Assembly: GCA_011037195.1 (NCBI GenBank)
Contig: JAAEAF010002380.1
Span: 52,485-116,484, forward strand
Direction: 5' to 3'
DNA length: 64,000 nt
Source of the DNA: Triatoma infestans
Taxonomy: Eukaryota > Arthropoda > Insecta > Hemiptera > Reduviidae
In this document: piece by piece, positions 24,019 through 34,329 of the stretch
Numbering within the stretch: the stretch's first letter is position 1
How the letters are laid out: each line of letters starts with the position of its first letter
Program-made: the position numbers and the translations under genes
The notes under the pieces: generated by a model
Seen by the model: only the letters and a program-made list of their open reading frames with translations
The model's database searches: none
What the model was told of the DNA's origin: nothing

Positions 24019-25363
24019 CTATGAGGCAGATTATTAATCACAAAATTTAATAATCGCGGAATTATTAATCACAGCACCCAAGACACATCTTGGGCAAGCT
24101 TGATATAATTCAATGCCACGCCTTAAGAATTGTTACCGGAGGTACAATGTCTACGCCAATAGAAGCTTTAGAGCTACAAGCGGACATTCAGCTTTTGGCC
24201 GAGAGAAGAGTGAAAGCTGCTATTCTCCTTAGTGAAAAAGTTTTTAAGGTGTTCTAACAAGAGTTTCTGGTTCTCGTACAAGCGTGCACCGACCGCTTGA
24301 AGACGCAGAAGACATGGCTAGCCAGATTAGAGGAGCTCCGTGCTAAAACTGGTCTTTCTTTCATTAAACGTCAACCGTTAGGACCAAACAATATTAATCC
24401 CATGAACCTGGAGATAGCCGAAGAAAGACTTGCGGTACTTCATGGCGTCAGTGATAAAAATAATATGAGCGAAATTCAGATGAAGCTAACATCTCTGGAG
24501 GCAATAGAATCAAAATATCCAGCAAGCGAATGGCTTCTTATATATACTGACGGATCAGCTGACGCCAGTAAGAGGCGTGCCGGAGCCGGCATATTCTCAA
24601 AAGCGTTCCAAGAAAGCATCCCTCTTCCAAACTGGTGTGACAATTATGATGGGGAAATGTACGCTGTCCATGTTGCCCTAGACTTTATAAGCACTAGGCC
24701 TGAGGAGAAAGTAGTGTTGCTGATTAACTCCCAGTTGGTTATACGATCGCTTACGTCACCGGAAACCAGCGAAGGTTGGCTAGAAGCTGCGTGTAAAAAA
24801 AGCAATAGCCGCCTGACTAAAGCGGGTAAACTCATTGTATTGCAGTGGATACCGGTCCACTGCGGAATTTACGGGAACGAGCAAGCTGATCGTTTGGCTA
24901 AGGAGGGATCGAAAAAAGAACAACCTGACCTACACGTTTCACTAAGAAATTTCAAGGCTCTAGAATCGTCGTCATTAAGGGATATATGGCACAATAAGTA
25001 CAGAGAAAAGGGAGCTGGACGAAAGTGGGAGAAATTGATGGGAGCGAGTGGCAGGATTCCCGCCAGTCTTCCGCATTCGGTTGCTGTTGCCTGCTTCCAT
25101 ATGCTGACTGGCCACGATCTGCTATAGAAGCACCTCCACCGTATAGGGATTGTTGACACCCCCCATTGTCCTTTGTGTGGCGGGGAAGACATGACAGGAG
25201 AGCATTTAGCTCTCTGCCCCGAACTAAAAGATGTTACATCATCTGTGCAATCCACTTTCTTGTATGATGCACATTTATACTGGGCTGCCAGAAGAAGAGT
25301 GGCCAAAAGGCGAAACTAATGGCGCTGTAAAAAAAAAAAAAAAAAAAAACTATGAGGCAGATT
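24019..25363 (+). mobile_element. 5'-truncated I/R1-like LINE insertion with poly(A) and 15-bp target-site duplication
   Basis: The insertion is bounded by two copies of ACTATGAGGCAGATT (about 24018-24032 and 25349-25363); the right copy directly follows a poly(A) run of about 20. Inside lie a decayed reverse-transcriptase thumb (from about 24070), an RNase H domain and a C-terminal zinc knuckle. The target sequence itself reads as reverse-transcriptase coding sequence of another LINE, so this is an insertion into an older element. Confidence 0.85.
24297..25320 (+). pseudogene. LINE ORF2 C-terminal fragment: RNase H plus CCHC
   Basis: The frame open from about 24300 to 25127 (276 codons; TTG, not ATG, at its start) encodes an RNase H domain: YTDGSADASK (first Asp), DGEMYAVHVALDF (Glu), LLINSQLVIRSL (position of the third acidic residue, here Asn) and WIPVHCGIYGNEQADRLAKEG (His and last Asp). 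A stop at 25125-25127 is followed in the same frame by HCPLCGGEDMTGEHLALCP, a CxxC...H...C knuckle. Upstream, about 24070-24290 reads IIQCHALRIVTGGTMSTPIE, the end of the reverse-transcriptase region, interrupted by a stop and frame change. Asn in place of the third Asp and the internal stop indicate a dead copy. Confidence 0.8.
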
Positions 25364-25666
25364 TTCGAAAATCAGGTCGAGTTTCCAGCAATTTCTCCTT
25401 TTTTGAGATGTTCACATACACAGATACGTATATGCATTTCCGCTGAAAATATTTTTTCCTGTTCAGCTATCAGTTGGAGCAAAGCCTGTAAGACATTCAA
25501 GGAAATGTTCGAGAATCAGAGAAAGTACGAGGCATGTCCAGAAAGTAAGTGTACTGTGGCTCTCACGGCCGGAGGAATTTTGTTTTCGACATGTTGGCTA
25601 CACTGCCGTTTAGCCTGATTCCTTCCCTCCGCAACGAGACCGGTTCGAGGTAATTAAAAGACCGGT

Positions 25667-25812
25667 AAAGAAATTAAAAGAATTGCCAAAGAAAAGCTTG
25701 AAGATGAGTAATGCAATTGCCACGATAACTGGAGCAGTGAGGATCATATTCACCATGAGGCAGATTTTGGAAAAAAGTAGTGGAAAAAAGGAGCTATCGG
25801 TCAGTACGTTGA
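25667..25812 (+). repeat. 146-bp LINE reverse-transcriptase segment inside the mariner
   Basis: By eye this segment matches 26921-27066 at 144 of 146 positions, in the same orientation, 1254 bp apart. The downstream copy sits in its natural context within the RTE-like LINE. Here it replaces or interrupts the transposase N-terminal region. Confidence 0.85.
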
Positions 25813-25845
25813 GAACTGTCGACGCGACAATACGTTTCGTGAAAA

Positions 25846-26509
25846 ATGTCAATCCAATCCCCCGCCAAGTGTGAAATATTCAAGGTCGGGCAAGAGTTTT
25901 TGAGACGGTACAAACTCCATGGAGATGAATTTCTCCGCTCCATCATTACTGGAGATGAACCTTGGGTTTCACACTACACACCTGAAACCAAAAGGCAGTC
26001 TCAACAGTGGCGTCACACCTCTTCACCCTCCGCCAAAAAGTTCAAAACCAAATTTCAGCCAAGAAAATCATGGCATCCGTGTTTTGGGACTGTCAAGGCA
26101 TAATTTTAATTGAATATATGCCTCAAGGGGAGACCATCAACTCTGCAAGATACCGTGAGACCCTAAAAAATTGCGGAGGGCGATTCAGAACAAAAGGAGA
26201 GGCATGCTGACAAAGGGAGTCTGCTTGCTGCACGACAATGCCAGACCACACACTGCTTGCCTCGTTTAAATGGGATGTCGTGAACCATCTCGCGCATTCC
26301 GCTGACCTAGCACCTTCAGATTACTATCTCTTTACCTCTCTGAAGCTGCACATGGGTGGAAAAAGGTTTTCAACTGACGAGGGGGTTAAGGGGGAGGTGG
26401 AGAAGTGGACGAAAGGGTTGGCGGGAAACTACTTCGAGGAAGGCATCAAAACATTAATACCCCGGTTCACCACCTGCATTGAGAGGAATGGTGACTGTGT
26501 CGAAAAATA
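25846..26509 (+). pseudogene. Mariner transposase, truncated and frameshifted
   Basis: Mariner transposases cut and paste via a DDD catalytic triad. Visible blocks in order: FLRRYKLHGDEFLRSIITGDEPWVSHY (first Asp, about 25870-25965), a frame change, YMPQGETINSARY, a stop, then HDNARPHTA in another frame, and APSDYYLFTSLKLHMGGKRF (third catalytic Asp) to the stop at 26507-26509. The order and spacing fit the DD34D mariner family. The N-terminal helix-turn-helix region is absent, and at least three frameshifts or stops interrupt the rest, so no active enzyme can be made. Confidence 0.85.
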
Positions 26510-26920
26510 GCTTACATATGTACTAATGTAACCAGGTAATTTTTTAGTTCAAATAAAAATTTTTGTAACCTATAAAAATTCAGTACACTTACTTACTGGA
26601 CATGCCTCGTAGAAACCACGGAAGAAGATGAACTACACAGATGAATCCGAATTAGAGATGGCCCTATGTAATATGAAGCTTAGAATGTCCCCTGGTATTA
26701 ACAAGATAGTACCCGGATAAGGGTGGAAAAGGAAAAAATAGGGTATGTTATATCTGTAAATCTAATTTCAAACTGTCAGAGTCAAAGTCAAACTCTTGGG
26801 AAGTATCTGTGAAGGTTTTGATCATTAAAAAATGGGATAACAGGGATTGCAGAAACCAGAGTTTGCTCTACTAAGGTATCGAAAAATAACTAACAATAAC
26901 ATATACACTAAAATTTTGGA

Positions 26921-27066
26921 AAAGAAATTAAAAGAATTGCCAAAGAAAAGCTTGAAGATGAGTAATGCAATTGCCACGATAACTGGAGCAGTGAGGATCA
27001 TATTCACCATGAGGCAGATTTTGGAAAAAAGTAGTGGAAAAAAGGAGCTATCGGTTAGTATGTTGA
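26921..27066 (+). repeat. Partner of the 146-bp segment, in its LINE context
   Basis: Same sequence as 25667-25812 with two C/T differences. The translation fragments KILEKKLKEL and FTMRQILEKS place it in the palm/finger region of an RTE-like reverse transcriptase. Confidence 0.8.
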
Positions 27067-27278
27067 TCTAATAAAAGCGTTCCATAGAATTATGAAAAGA
27101 GATATTTCAAAGTCAATGACAGATGAAGAAATAGAGGACTTTTGCTAGCAGTAGAAAAATCTTTATAAGGGAACCATAAATGTAGTAAGGGTTTCTAATA
27201 ATACTCAGGTGAATTCTATGAGACAGTAAGAATTCGCCAACAATGCAACCTCAACTCCTTACTATATAATAGAATTGA

Positions 27279-27601
27279 TGAGGAGAGAAATTAGGTTTGA
27301 TTAATTAGACGAGATATTAAGACAAGAGAGATATTAACTGTTATAATATAGCTATAAGTTTACACAAACAGCACTGGACTTGTAATGATTTTATAGAATA
27401 AAAGGTAAGAGTAGAGATATAACACGTTGCGATGTATGGTTGAATCTCATAGATAGATATCTAGATAGATATATATCCCCTTAGTTAGATTCTCACTGGC
27501 TTATATACAGGTTCTCCCACTCTAGCCTGCTTAAGTCAGAGAGTACCAGAGAGAGTCTGTTTTCTCTCGGTCGGGCAGATGTTCTCTCTCTTGCCGTTAC
27601 A
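27279..27601 (-). mobile_element. LTR-like repeat copy 1 (probable solo LTR)
   Basis: This 323-bp stretch matches 33587-33871 in the same orientation. On the minus strand it starts TGTAACGGCAAGAGAG, has a TATA-like TATATAAG preceded by a conserved AGAGTGGGAGAACCTG block, and ends CTCCTCA, i.e. TG...CA ends. No gag or pol was recognised nearby, and I found no clear 5-bp duplication at the ends. Confidence 0.55.
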
Positions 27602-28261
27602 TCATAGCAATCAAACAAGCTAAAGAGAAAAAGGAAAAAAATCCAAGCTGGGAGACAGACCGGTGAGTCTAACATTACTAGCGTTCGCTGATAACGACAA
27701 ATGTTTAGCATAATTTGAGGATTCTTCCAAAAAAGAAAAAAAACTAACGAAGATTAATGTGAATATTAACTCTGCCAAAAATCAAAGATAATAAGGATAG
27801 GAAAACAGTCTCAAAAAAAAAAAAAAAAAAAATGAGAATTACCATTACATATGCCACATTTATTAGAACAAGTGGAGTTTCATGTATCTGAAAGCGCAAC
27901 CAATGCGGTAATGAAATAACCGAAGGGAAGCTGCAGGGAGCAAGTTTTTTTTTTGACGTCATTAAAAGAAGTTTCCTAAAACGAAATGTCAAAAAAAAAA
28001 TTAAAAAAAATAAAATAAAGGAATTTGCTGTATTTAAGTCCATTATTTCTTCCAATCCTCACATATTCCCGTGTGACATGGATTTTGACAACAAGAATGA
28101 TTCATGAATCCAGACGACTGAAATGTGGTGTTTAAGAAAAGTTGAGGGTAATACTAGGAGAAATAGAAATCCATCACAAAACAATTAGGTCCAACTTGGA
28201 TGTAAGGGTCGCCAGTGATATCAACGAGCATATCTAGATTGTAGATTGTTGTAGGGGATTA
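27602..28261. other. Unassigned DNA
   Basis: Contains a poly-A tract near 27815-27832 and short open frames without recognisable motifs. The last bases before 28262 share the CCTATAATAATC-type tail with SINE-1 at 16200. Confidence 0.45.
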
Positions 28262-28480
28262 TTGCACTGCGACCTGCAAGATCTATTATGCCCTCCCGGA
28301 GCCTTCTCCAATGCACAACCAGCCTCCAAGCAGCATTCTCTAGCTACACTGCCCATCACCGGACATTGAGCTGTGGAGCTCCTACGAAGAGAAAATCTAA
28401 GGGCAGCATGCCAGATTCGAAGCTGGGATCTCCGCGTTACTAGTCCAGCGCGCTACCCACTGAGCTATCTCTTCCTTCTT
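28262..28480 (-). repeat. SINE-1 copy (tRNA-derived)
   Basis: On the minus strand: head AGATAGCTCAGTGGGTAGCG, B-box-like region, GATTTTCTCTTCGTAGGAGC, then the ACCGGACA-type 3' block. It is closest to the copy at 15995-16205, including a shared AT-rich tail and a shared upstream block (28481-28565). Confidence 0.8.
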
Positions 28481-29135
28481 CCTTGGCTTTCGCCAGTTAA
28501 CTAGGGACGGAGACCCTAGTTTGTTTACTGTGTTTGTCCTTGTCTGTAAAGTGTAGAGTGTGAAATGTTATGGTGTGATGATGTGTATTTGTAGTAGCAC
28601 GAGCGGTGTTGTATAATAAAGGGCTTGTAAGTATGCAAGTTTAAAAGAGAATGAATTATTAGCAATAATAAAGAAATCACACTGTTTTTAAAAAGATATA
28701 TTCTCTAAGAGAAATTAAGTTACTTTAGATTATCACAATAATAAGCTTATAAATTAACTGGAATAAACTCTTATGTTATAACTCAGAACTGATGCTTCCT
28801 CCTTGATTTTTAGAACAAGTCTGTCCTTAAAAGAATCTCTTCCCTTTGTTTCTTCAATTCCTCCCCTGTGAGGAGAAGGGGTATTACAATGCCATAATTG
28901 TTCTTGAACCGTACCAGTAACTGGACTTGTATACCTGGCTTGCCCTTTTGCAAGGGAATGTTACATTTCTGATTTTTTTATAAATTAATATTATTTCTAA
29001 GTGTCTTGCATCCATCACAAGTGTATGTAGTTTAAGTGTATTGTGTACTATTTTGATGAAGTGCATGGGGTACTGAGCTGTGGTAACCCGTGGGGTTGCT
29101 ACTCCCCAAGTAACTGCATGCAACAGATACCCCTT
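28481..29135 (+). repeat. Repeat block upstream of SINE-1, split by unassigned DNA
   Basis: 28481-28565 and 28985-29135 together match the reverse complement of 15810-15994. About 420 bp between them (28566-28984) is unassigned and may be an insertion. The last part contains CTACTCCCCAAGTAACTGCA. Confidence 0.6.
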
Positions 29136-29407
29136 GTGGGCAACGAGCATTTCTTGCTAGGATAATTAGGACACTTAATAATAATAATAATAATACTTTA
29201 TTTGAAAAAGAAATTATAATAGAAACATATAAAAAATTAAAGAAGTATTCTACGGCAATGATAAACCGTCTGCCGGAGGTTGATGTACATATATATAATA
29301 ACAATTACAAATTGTTTTATAAATTGAATAAACATTTAAGAACAAAAACTGCTAATAAAGAAATACAAAAGTTGACAAAAGAAAGAAAAATAATTAAAAA
29401 AAAAGAG

Positions 29408-29602
29408 TAAAGTAATGCCTATTTTTTCAGGCGGGCTTAACGTCCAACTACCAAATTAGGTGTCGTGGACGGGGGCGGAAGCACCTACTTTACTATTAAA
29501 ATTTTTTAAACAAACATAAAATTTAGTTATACGCTGGACTCGAACTGGGGTCCTCCCACTTACAAGTCCATGCTCATAACCAATACACCAACACCCGCCC
29601 CA
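29408..29602 (-). repeat. SINE-2 copy (tRNA-derived)
   Basis: Reverse complement of the 18287-18480 copy with few differences: GGCGGGTGTTGGTGTATTGG head on the minus strand, then B-box, body and CTGAAAAAATAGGC end. No clear poly(A) tail or target-site duplication was found. Confidence 0.8.
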
Positions 29603-29807
29603 GAAAAATAATAATAATACACATAAAATAGTAATAATAAACAGAAAAAAGAAAAGAAAGTCATTCTCTTAAACTAAATAACTTTTCTTCTTTTTTTTTT
29701 TATATAAAAAAATAATTAGATTCCTCAATAACCAAATATATGAACAAATTACTAAATACATTTAGTTATAACAAAAAGAAACTGAATACTAATAATATAA
29801 AGAGAGC

Positions 29808-30143
29808 TCAATCAAAGTTAAATTCCATAATTAAATTATATCTATATTGAGAGGCATGTCTCGCAAAATTAATAATCCCAATGCAGTTTTCGCCATTGAG
29901 GCTCAATATTAACTGCGGTCTAGATAATTTGTAGCAACCAACATAAAGCCTACGTATCTCGGAGAGAATATAACAGTCTGCCAAAAAGTGGTAGACATCC
30001 TCCCTCGCTTGAGAGTTACATAGCGAACACAAGGCATCATTACTTCTCTCAACCCAAGGGGTATAATTTAAATAGAGCAGCTCACCGCGATTAGGACACT
30101 TATTAAATATGGATCCTAACCGAGTCGCCAATTTAATGTACAA
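29808..30143 (-). pseudogene. LINE family A ORF2 C-terminus with zinc knuckle
   Basis: The 111-codon open stretch contains RGELLYLNYTPWVE followed by CSLCNSQAREDVYHFLADC, a CxxC...H...C motif that ends many LINE ORF2 proteins and probably binds nucleic acid. It ends with YRYNLIMEFNFD. Clear relatives lie at 39662-39870 (+), 41985-42170 (+), 32485-32756 (+), 56040-56290 (+) and 46990-47320 (-). No reverse-transcriptase catalytic block is present. Confidence 0.8.
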
Positions 30144-30159
30144 GACGAAATAGAAGGAA

Positions 30160-30325
30160 AAGCATACTGTGGGGTAAAGAAGTATTTAGGAAAAAAGAAA
30201 AGCTCTGGACTGGCGAAGAAGAAATTTAGCTCTTTGAGGTTAAAGTGAAGTGGATTAAGCATCTATAAAAAAACAGCCTCTTCACACTGCACTGGGCGGA
30301 AGACGAGTATCGATTATGATGATGA
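30160..30325 (+). repeat. RTE-like LINE 3' tail (weak)
   Basis: Translation gives LHTALGGRRVSIMMM over a GATGATGATG run. Short GAT/ATG-type microsatellite ends following such a peptide are typical of RTE-like LINE 3' ends. Similarity is short and I hold this call loosely. Confidence 0.4.
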
Positions 30326-30960
30326 TCAAGATATTCAGTAAAATCGCAAGATCCAGTGAGAATTTCGTTAGAGATATTTTATTTACACACATACACACAC
30401 ACAGACACCATTTGATAAAACATTTTTTTTTTTTTCATGTCCAGGAGACCTTAAGTCATGTATTTCCGGTAAAAAACAAAATTTTGACAAATTTGACAGG
30501 ATATTACAATACTTCCTTTTACAAGCAGGAAGGAGAAAGTAAAAAACGTGTGGTATGAAAATACGAACACGACTTCCTCATACACCTATTCCAAAAAAAA
30601 ATGGCAAACTTTCTTTAGGCTTCAAATTTTACTCATTTTTCCTTGCATAAATAAAGAGGTGATAGAAGGACAAACAACAAAACCAACCAACCCCGGTAGA
30701 TAAAAGAGTGATTCATTGTAGTCCAGAAGAGCGCGCCAATAACATGAACCAAATCATATAACGTTTGAAATTCAATGGCTTCAAATTTCCGCACACTTAT
30801 CTATAATCTATTTCTTTTTGTGTTGGCTTTCTTATCTACAGTAAACATTCCAATTTAAAGGTAATCGTTATAATCAATTAAAGAAAACAAAAATCCAACA
30901 AACTCGAGAAACTATTCTGTAAAGAAGCACTTCCGGTTTACCGATTTTCATCAAATTTGG
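30326..30960. other. Unassigned DNA
   Basis: No recognisable feature apart from a (CA)n-like tract at about 30386-30405. Confidence 0.45.
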
Positions 30961-30964
30961 TTTC

Positions 30965-31765
30965 TAGCCTTTGCCTCTTCTTCTTCTTGTTCTTTTATGG
31001 CATTACGGTCCTCGAACGACCTTGGACTCCTCAACCACTCTCTCCTACTCCTCTCTCACCAAAGCGATTTTTCTCCATCTTCTTACGTCCAGGCTCCTAA
31101 TGTCTTCTTCGGCATCTTCTAGCCATCTTTTCCTCGGTCTTCCTTTCTTCCTTGCCCCTTCCGGGTGCCCATCTAGCAATTTTTTAGGGACTCTAGTTTC
31201 CTCCATTCTCATAATGTGCCCCAACCATCTCAATCTCCCTCTTCTTATACAACCCAGCAAATCCTGCTCTTAATTCTTCATTTTTCCTTATCCTGTAACG
31301 ATCTCCTTCTCTTATTAGTCCAAAGATTTTTTGGAGTATCTTTCTCTCCCAAATGTTCAGCAATCGTTTATCATCTTTTCTGAGTACCCATGTCTCGCTG
31401 GCGTATACTATCAACTTCGTCTCTCTCGATAGCTCTCTAAATTTGAACACATTTTTTTCAGCATCCAGAAAACGCTGTTGGCCGCAGCTATTCTTCCTTT
31501 TATTTCTATACTCACCACATTTTTTTCAATGAGAACGGCTCCCAAATACTTAAAAGATTTAACCTTTTCAAACTCGTAGGGTGTTCATATGCTTGCTTCT
31601 TCATGTGCCAGATTTTTTTCGAGTACTAACCATGAATTTTGTCTTCTGGTCTTTGATCTTTAGGCCTAGCTTCTTCGCTGCGGCTTCAAATTTCTCAAAT
31701 GAGCCCGATAATGCTGATTTTGTCCTTCTCATTCAGCGTATATTATCAGCGTACTCCAGGTGATG
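30965..31765 (-). pseudogene. RTE-like LINE ORF2 C-terminal region
   Basis: On the minus strand the region begins with LEYADN, a mutated form of the YADD catalytic block (about 31755). It continues with FEKFEAAAKKLGLKIKDQKT, then LIVYASETWVLRKDD, KRLLNIWERKILQKIFG and GRLRWLGHIMRME, ending GRPRKRWLEDAEEDI. These blocks in this order are typical of endonuclease-reverse transcriptase proteins of RTE-like LINEs. Several stops and frameshifts separate the blocks (open pieces 31193-31450 and 31045-31260). A related plus-strand copy of the same C-terminal region is at 51975-52205. Confidence 0.8.
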
Positions 31766-31844
31766 ACTTAATCTAGCCTTGCTACAAATATATATTATAA
31801 AGGTGGGTAGTACCTATACAATATATTGAAGGGGTACTTTAGGG

Positions 31845-33367
31845 CCATGATTCTCAACCGCTGGCCTGGAGGATCGGTGCCGGTCCGTGGAAAAATTTCA
31901 CCAGTCGTCGGAAAAATTTTACCTATCCGCTTATTTAAAAATCATAATAAAATTTTGTACGATATATTTTACGTTAACGCCATAATTTCCGGATCTAGAA
32001 TCCATAATTTTGTCTTTAAAGGTTGGTAACACTGGAGTGTGCTCACATTTGTCACTTGTATCGTCGCGCATTTTGTTTTTTTTAAACTCGACGGAATACT
32101 GGAATCCATCTCTAAATAAGAATGCAATGAAAATGTTAGTCTCTCATTCGCAACAACTTATTTATGTGAGATTTTCATGACGGTAATAAAAAATAAATTA
32201 GAAATCTGTTTTCGGTTGTTTCAGCGCTACAACATAGATTCACTAATTTACAACCCACAATTGAAAATTTAATTGAAGAATAGCAGCAGCAATCTTCTCA
32301 TTAATATTATAAGGCCAAAAAATAAATAATTAGAGATATTTAATTTTTTAGTAAACAGAGAACTGATATTTTTGTTTTATTTCTATATGCAGTGATTTTG
32401 TGATTATTCTTTTGTAATTTATTGTGATTTTTCTTAGAGGTTTATTTATTTATAGATAATAATTACTTATCTATATTGGAACCCGATAACACCTTTATTT
32501 ATAGTAGCAAGTTAGATGCGAATTCTAGCGGCTGGTTAATCAAAATGAGGGGCGAACGCTGTATCTAAAACAAATATACCTTCACTGAGCAGGTCAAATT
32601 GTGCTCATTGTGTAACAGGAATGAGATCGAGGACGTTAATCACTTTCTTGCTATTTGCCCTGTTCTAAAAGAGTATCGTCGAAAGTATTTCAAGGAGGAT
32701 ATGCTAACTGAAGATGAGTTTAAGGCATATTTAAACGTAAACGACTGGTCCAGCTAGGTAAATTATTAGGTAAGCCAGGAATTATAGATATTTTTTGATA
32801 CAACGATTTTAATTATTAGAATATGGATTGAGGTACATATTTCCTAAATTTCTTCTTTTATTTTTTATTCTTATTCTTATATTCTTTTATGATTATCCTT
32901 TTTAATTTAATAAGTATGGTATATTTCAGTTTAATGGAGTAATGATTCTTTTTCTTTTTTTTGTTTTGTTGTAATTCTAATATTTGGGATTTTTCATTTT
33001 CAATTCTATTTTTTTTGTCTTCAAATTGTATTTCCAGTGCGGAAAAGTTTAGTTTGTACAAGTTCAAGGCGACCCCTCAGACGGTCAGTGGGCCTTGAGT
33101 ATTCGTCTTAAAACTAAAGAGATATTTTGTGTGTATTTGTATAATAAGACAATTTTTTTTATTATATTATTATTATTATTATTATTACTTATCTATACTT
33201 TTAAATATTATTGTAAGTAAATGATAATAAAAATGTTACAATTAATTTATATTGTAGTTCGTTATCACCTAGTGAAGTTTTTATTGTTATTAAAAAAACC
33301 ACCAGTCAGCGAAATTTTTTCACAAATTTTTCCGGTCCGAGGGCCATAGAAGGGTTGAGAAATGCTG
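31845..33367. mobile_element. hAT-like non-autonomous element
   Basis: The left end (CCATGATTCTCAACC, 31845-31859) and right end (GGTTGAGAAATGCTG, 33353-33367) fit the widespread hAT terminal pattern CAG..ATTCTCAACC. Eight-base flanks CTTTAGGG and CTTTAGAA (6 of 8 identical) fit the 8-bp duplication of hAT elements. Subterminal GGTGCCGGTCCGTGGAAA and TTTTTCCGGTCCGAGGGC are also hAT-typical. No transposase is recognisable; the interior holds a family A LINE fragment. Confidence 0.7.
32485..33195 (+). mobile_element. LINE family A 3' fragment inside the hAT-like element
   Basis: From about 32485 the frame reads KLDANSSGWLIKMRGE and, after a stop, VKLCSLCNRNEIEDVNHFLAICPVL (knuckle at about 32595-32665), then KEYRRKYFKEDMLTEDEFKAYL. 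The 3' UTR carries a GACCCCTCAGACGGTC block (33071-33086), shared with the copy ending near 56600, and ends in (TTA)n around 33160-33187. Confidence 0.75.
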
Positions 33368-33586
33368 CTTTAGAAGAAAGCTTAACGCTATCCCATCTCC
33401 CAGAACCCCCAATCAATTTTGTTGGAAAAATATTACAAACAAAAGCGAAAAATATACGGTAAAGTCGCATTTTCGGTTGTTGATGGATTTTACCTGAAAC
33501 CTTAATGACAGATTATGGTAATAGGAACTAGATGGAATACCTGAGCTGCTTGGAATTTTTGTTTATAAGTCTAATAATGGTGTTGT

Positions 33587-33871
33587 TGAGGAGAGAAATT
33601 AAGTTTGATTAATTAAACGAGATATGAAGACACTGTTATAATCTAGCTATAAGTTTACACTAACTGCAGTGGACTTGTAATGATTTTATAGAATAAAAAT
33701 GGGAGTAGAGATATGACACGATGCGATGTATGGTTGAATCTGATAGATAGATATCCTCTAGATAGATTCTCACTGGCTTATATACAGGTTCTCCCACTCT
33801 AGCCTGCTTAAGTCAGTGAGTACCAGAGAGGGTCTGTCTTCTCTCTCTTAATTCTCTTTCTTGCCATTACA
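33587..33871 (-). mobile_element. LTR-like repeat copy 2 (probable solo LTR)
   Basis: It aligns with 27279-27601 through the TATATAAG box and its upstream AGAGTGGGAGAACCTG block, and ends in TG...CA. It is shorter by small deletions. The same block also occurs in plus orientation near 50210-50240. No internal coding region or primer-binding site was recognised. Confidence 0.55.
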
Positions 33872-34054
33872 TATTTTGTTCACAAACACACGTGCAGAAC
33901 GTTCTCCAAATGCATTTTTTCCTAACTCAAAGTTTCTCAAAAACATGTAATTTCGGTAAAAAAAAAACTCAATTTTGAAAATTAAATACGATCTCAAGAC
34001 TTCCTCAAACTAATGGTAAGAGAAAGTAAAATGTGCACTAAAATAAATAATTTT

Positions 34055-34329
34055 AATGAGAGGTTTGTATGGCAATGACCAGAGAAGTTTTTAACGAAAA
34101 AGAATTCTTTGTTTGCTCTATGTTTCGGGCACCATTAGTGCCCTTCTTCCGGAGCTCTTTAGGTTAGGAGAGGAGTGAACGTTAAAAGTGTTGAGATTGA
34201 AATTCCATTTCATTTCCAATCTTAACGTTCTCAAAGTCAAGGGCACCAATGAAACCCGAAACGTAGAGCAACAAAAGATTCTTTTTCTTTAAAAACTCCT
34301 CTGGCAATTGCCGTATAAACATCTCATTG
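34055..34329 (-). repeat. Hairpin element with hammerhead-like core
   Basis: The outer ~110 bp on each side are imperfect reverse complements (ends AATGAG.../...CTCATT). On the minus strand the order is stem III 5' strand (GCTCTACG at 34262-34269), a long stem I region, a core-like CGGAAGA (34145-34151), stem II GGGCAC/GTGCCC (34127-34143), GAAA (34123-34126), and stem III 3' strand (34115-34122). The core differs from CUGANGA at the U, and an extra A precedes stem II, so activity is doubtful. Confidence 0.6.

Larger units (their letters stand above)
25528..26609 (+). mobile_element. Mariner-type transposon with TA target-site duplication
   Basis: The 29-bp terminal inverted repeats (25528-25556 and 26581-26609, beginning CGAGGCATGTCCAG) differ at one position and are flanked by TA on both sides (25526-25527, 26610-26611). 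Total length is 1082 bp, shorter than the usual ~1.3 kb. The 5' part of the transposase gene is missing and 25667-25812 is instead a copy of LINE reverse-transcriptase sequence also present at 26921-27066. Confidence 0.9.
25350..27170 (+). mobile_element. RTE-like LINE fragment, split by a mariner
   Basis: 25350-25527 and 26610-27170 read as one decayed reverse-transcriptase region once the mariner (25528-26609) is removed. The left part ends ...KTFKEMFENQRK and the right part continues with EEDEL-type sequence and KMKLRMSPG-like sequence. Further right, in shifting frames, are TKILEKKLKELPKK and HIHHEAD / FTMRQILEKS, resembling the FTMRQI...EK stretch of RTE/'craniofacial development protein 2'-type reverse transcriptases. 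Many stops and frameshifts show age. The left boundary is hidden by the LINE inserted at 24019. Confidence 0.7.
29165..30143 (-). mobile_element. LINE family A 3' fragment
   Basis: On the minus strand the fragment ends with an AATAAAGTATTATTATT-type tail (29177-29200 on the plus strand) preceded by the CCGTCTGCCGGAGG block. The coding part is at 29808-30143. The intervening 3' region carries a SINE-2 copy (29408-29602) in the same orientation, which I read as a nested insertion. The 5' end of the LINE is truncated. Confidence 0.8.

Noticed and set aside
27602..33586. A single full-length LTR retrotransposon between the two LTR-like copies
   Set aside because: No gag-pol, primer-binding site or polypurine tract seen; the interval is filled by unrelated repeats.
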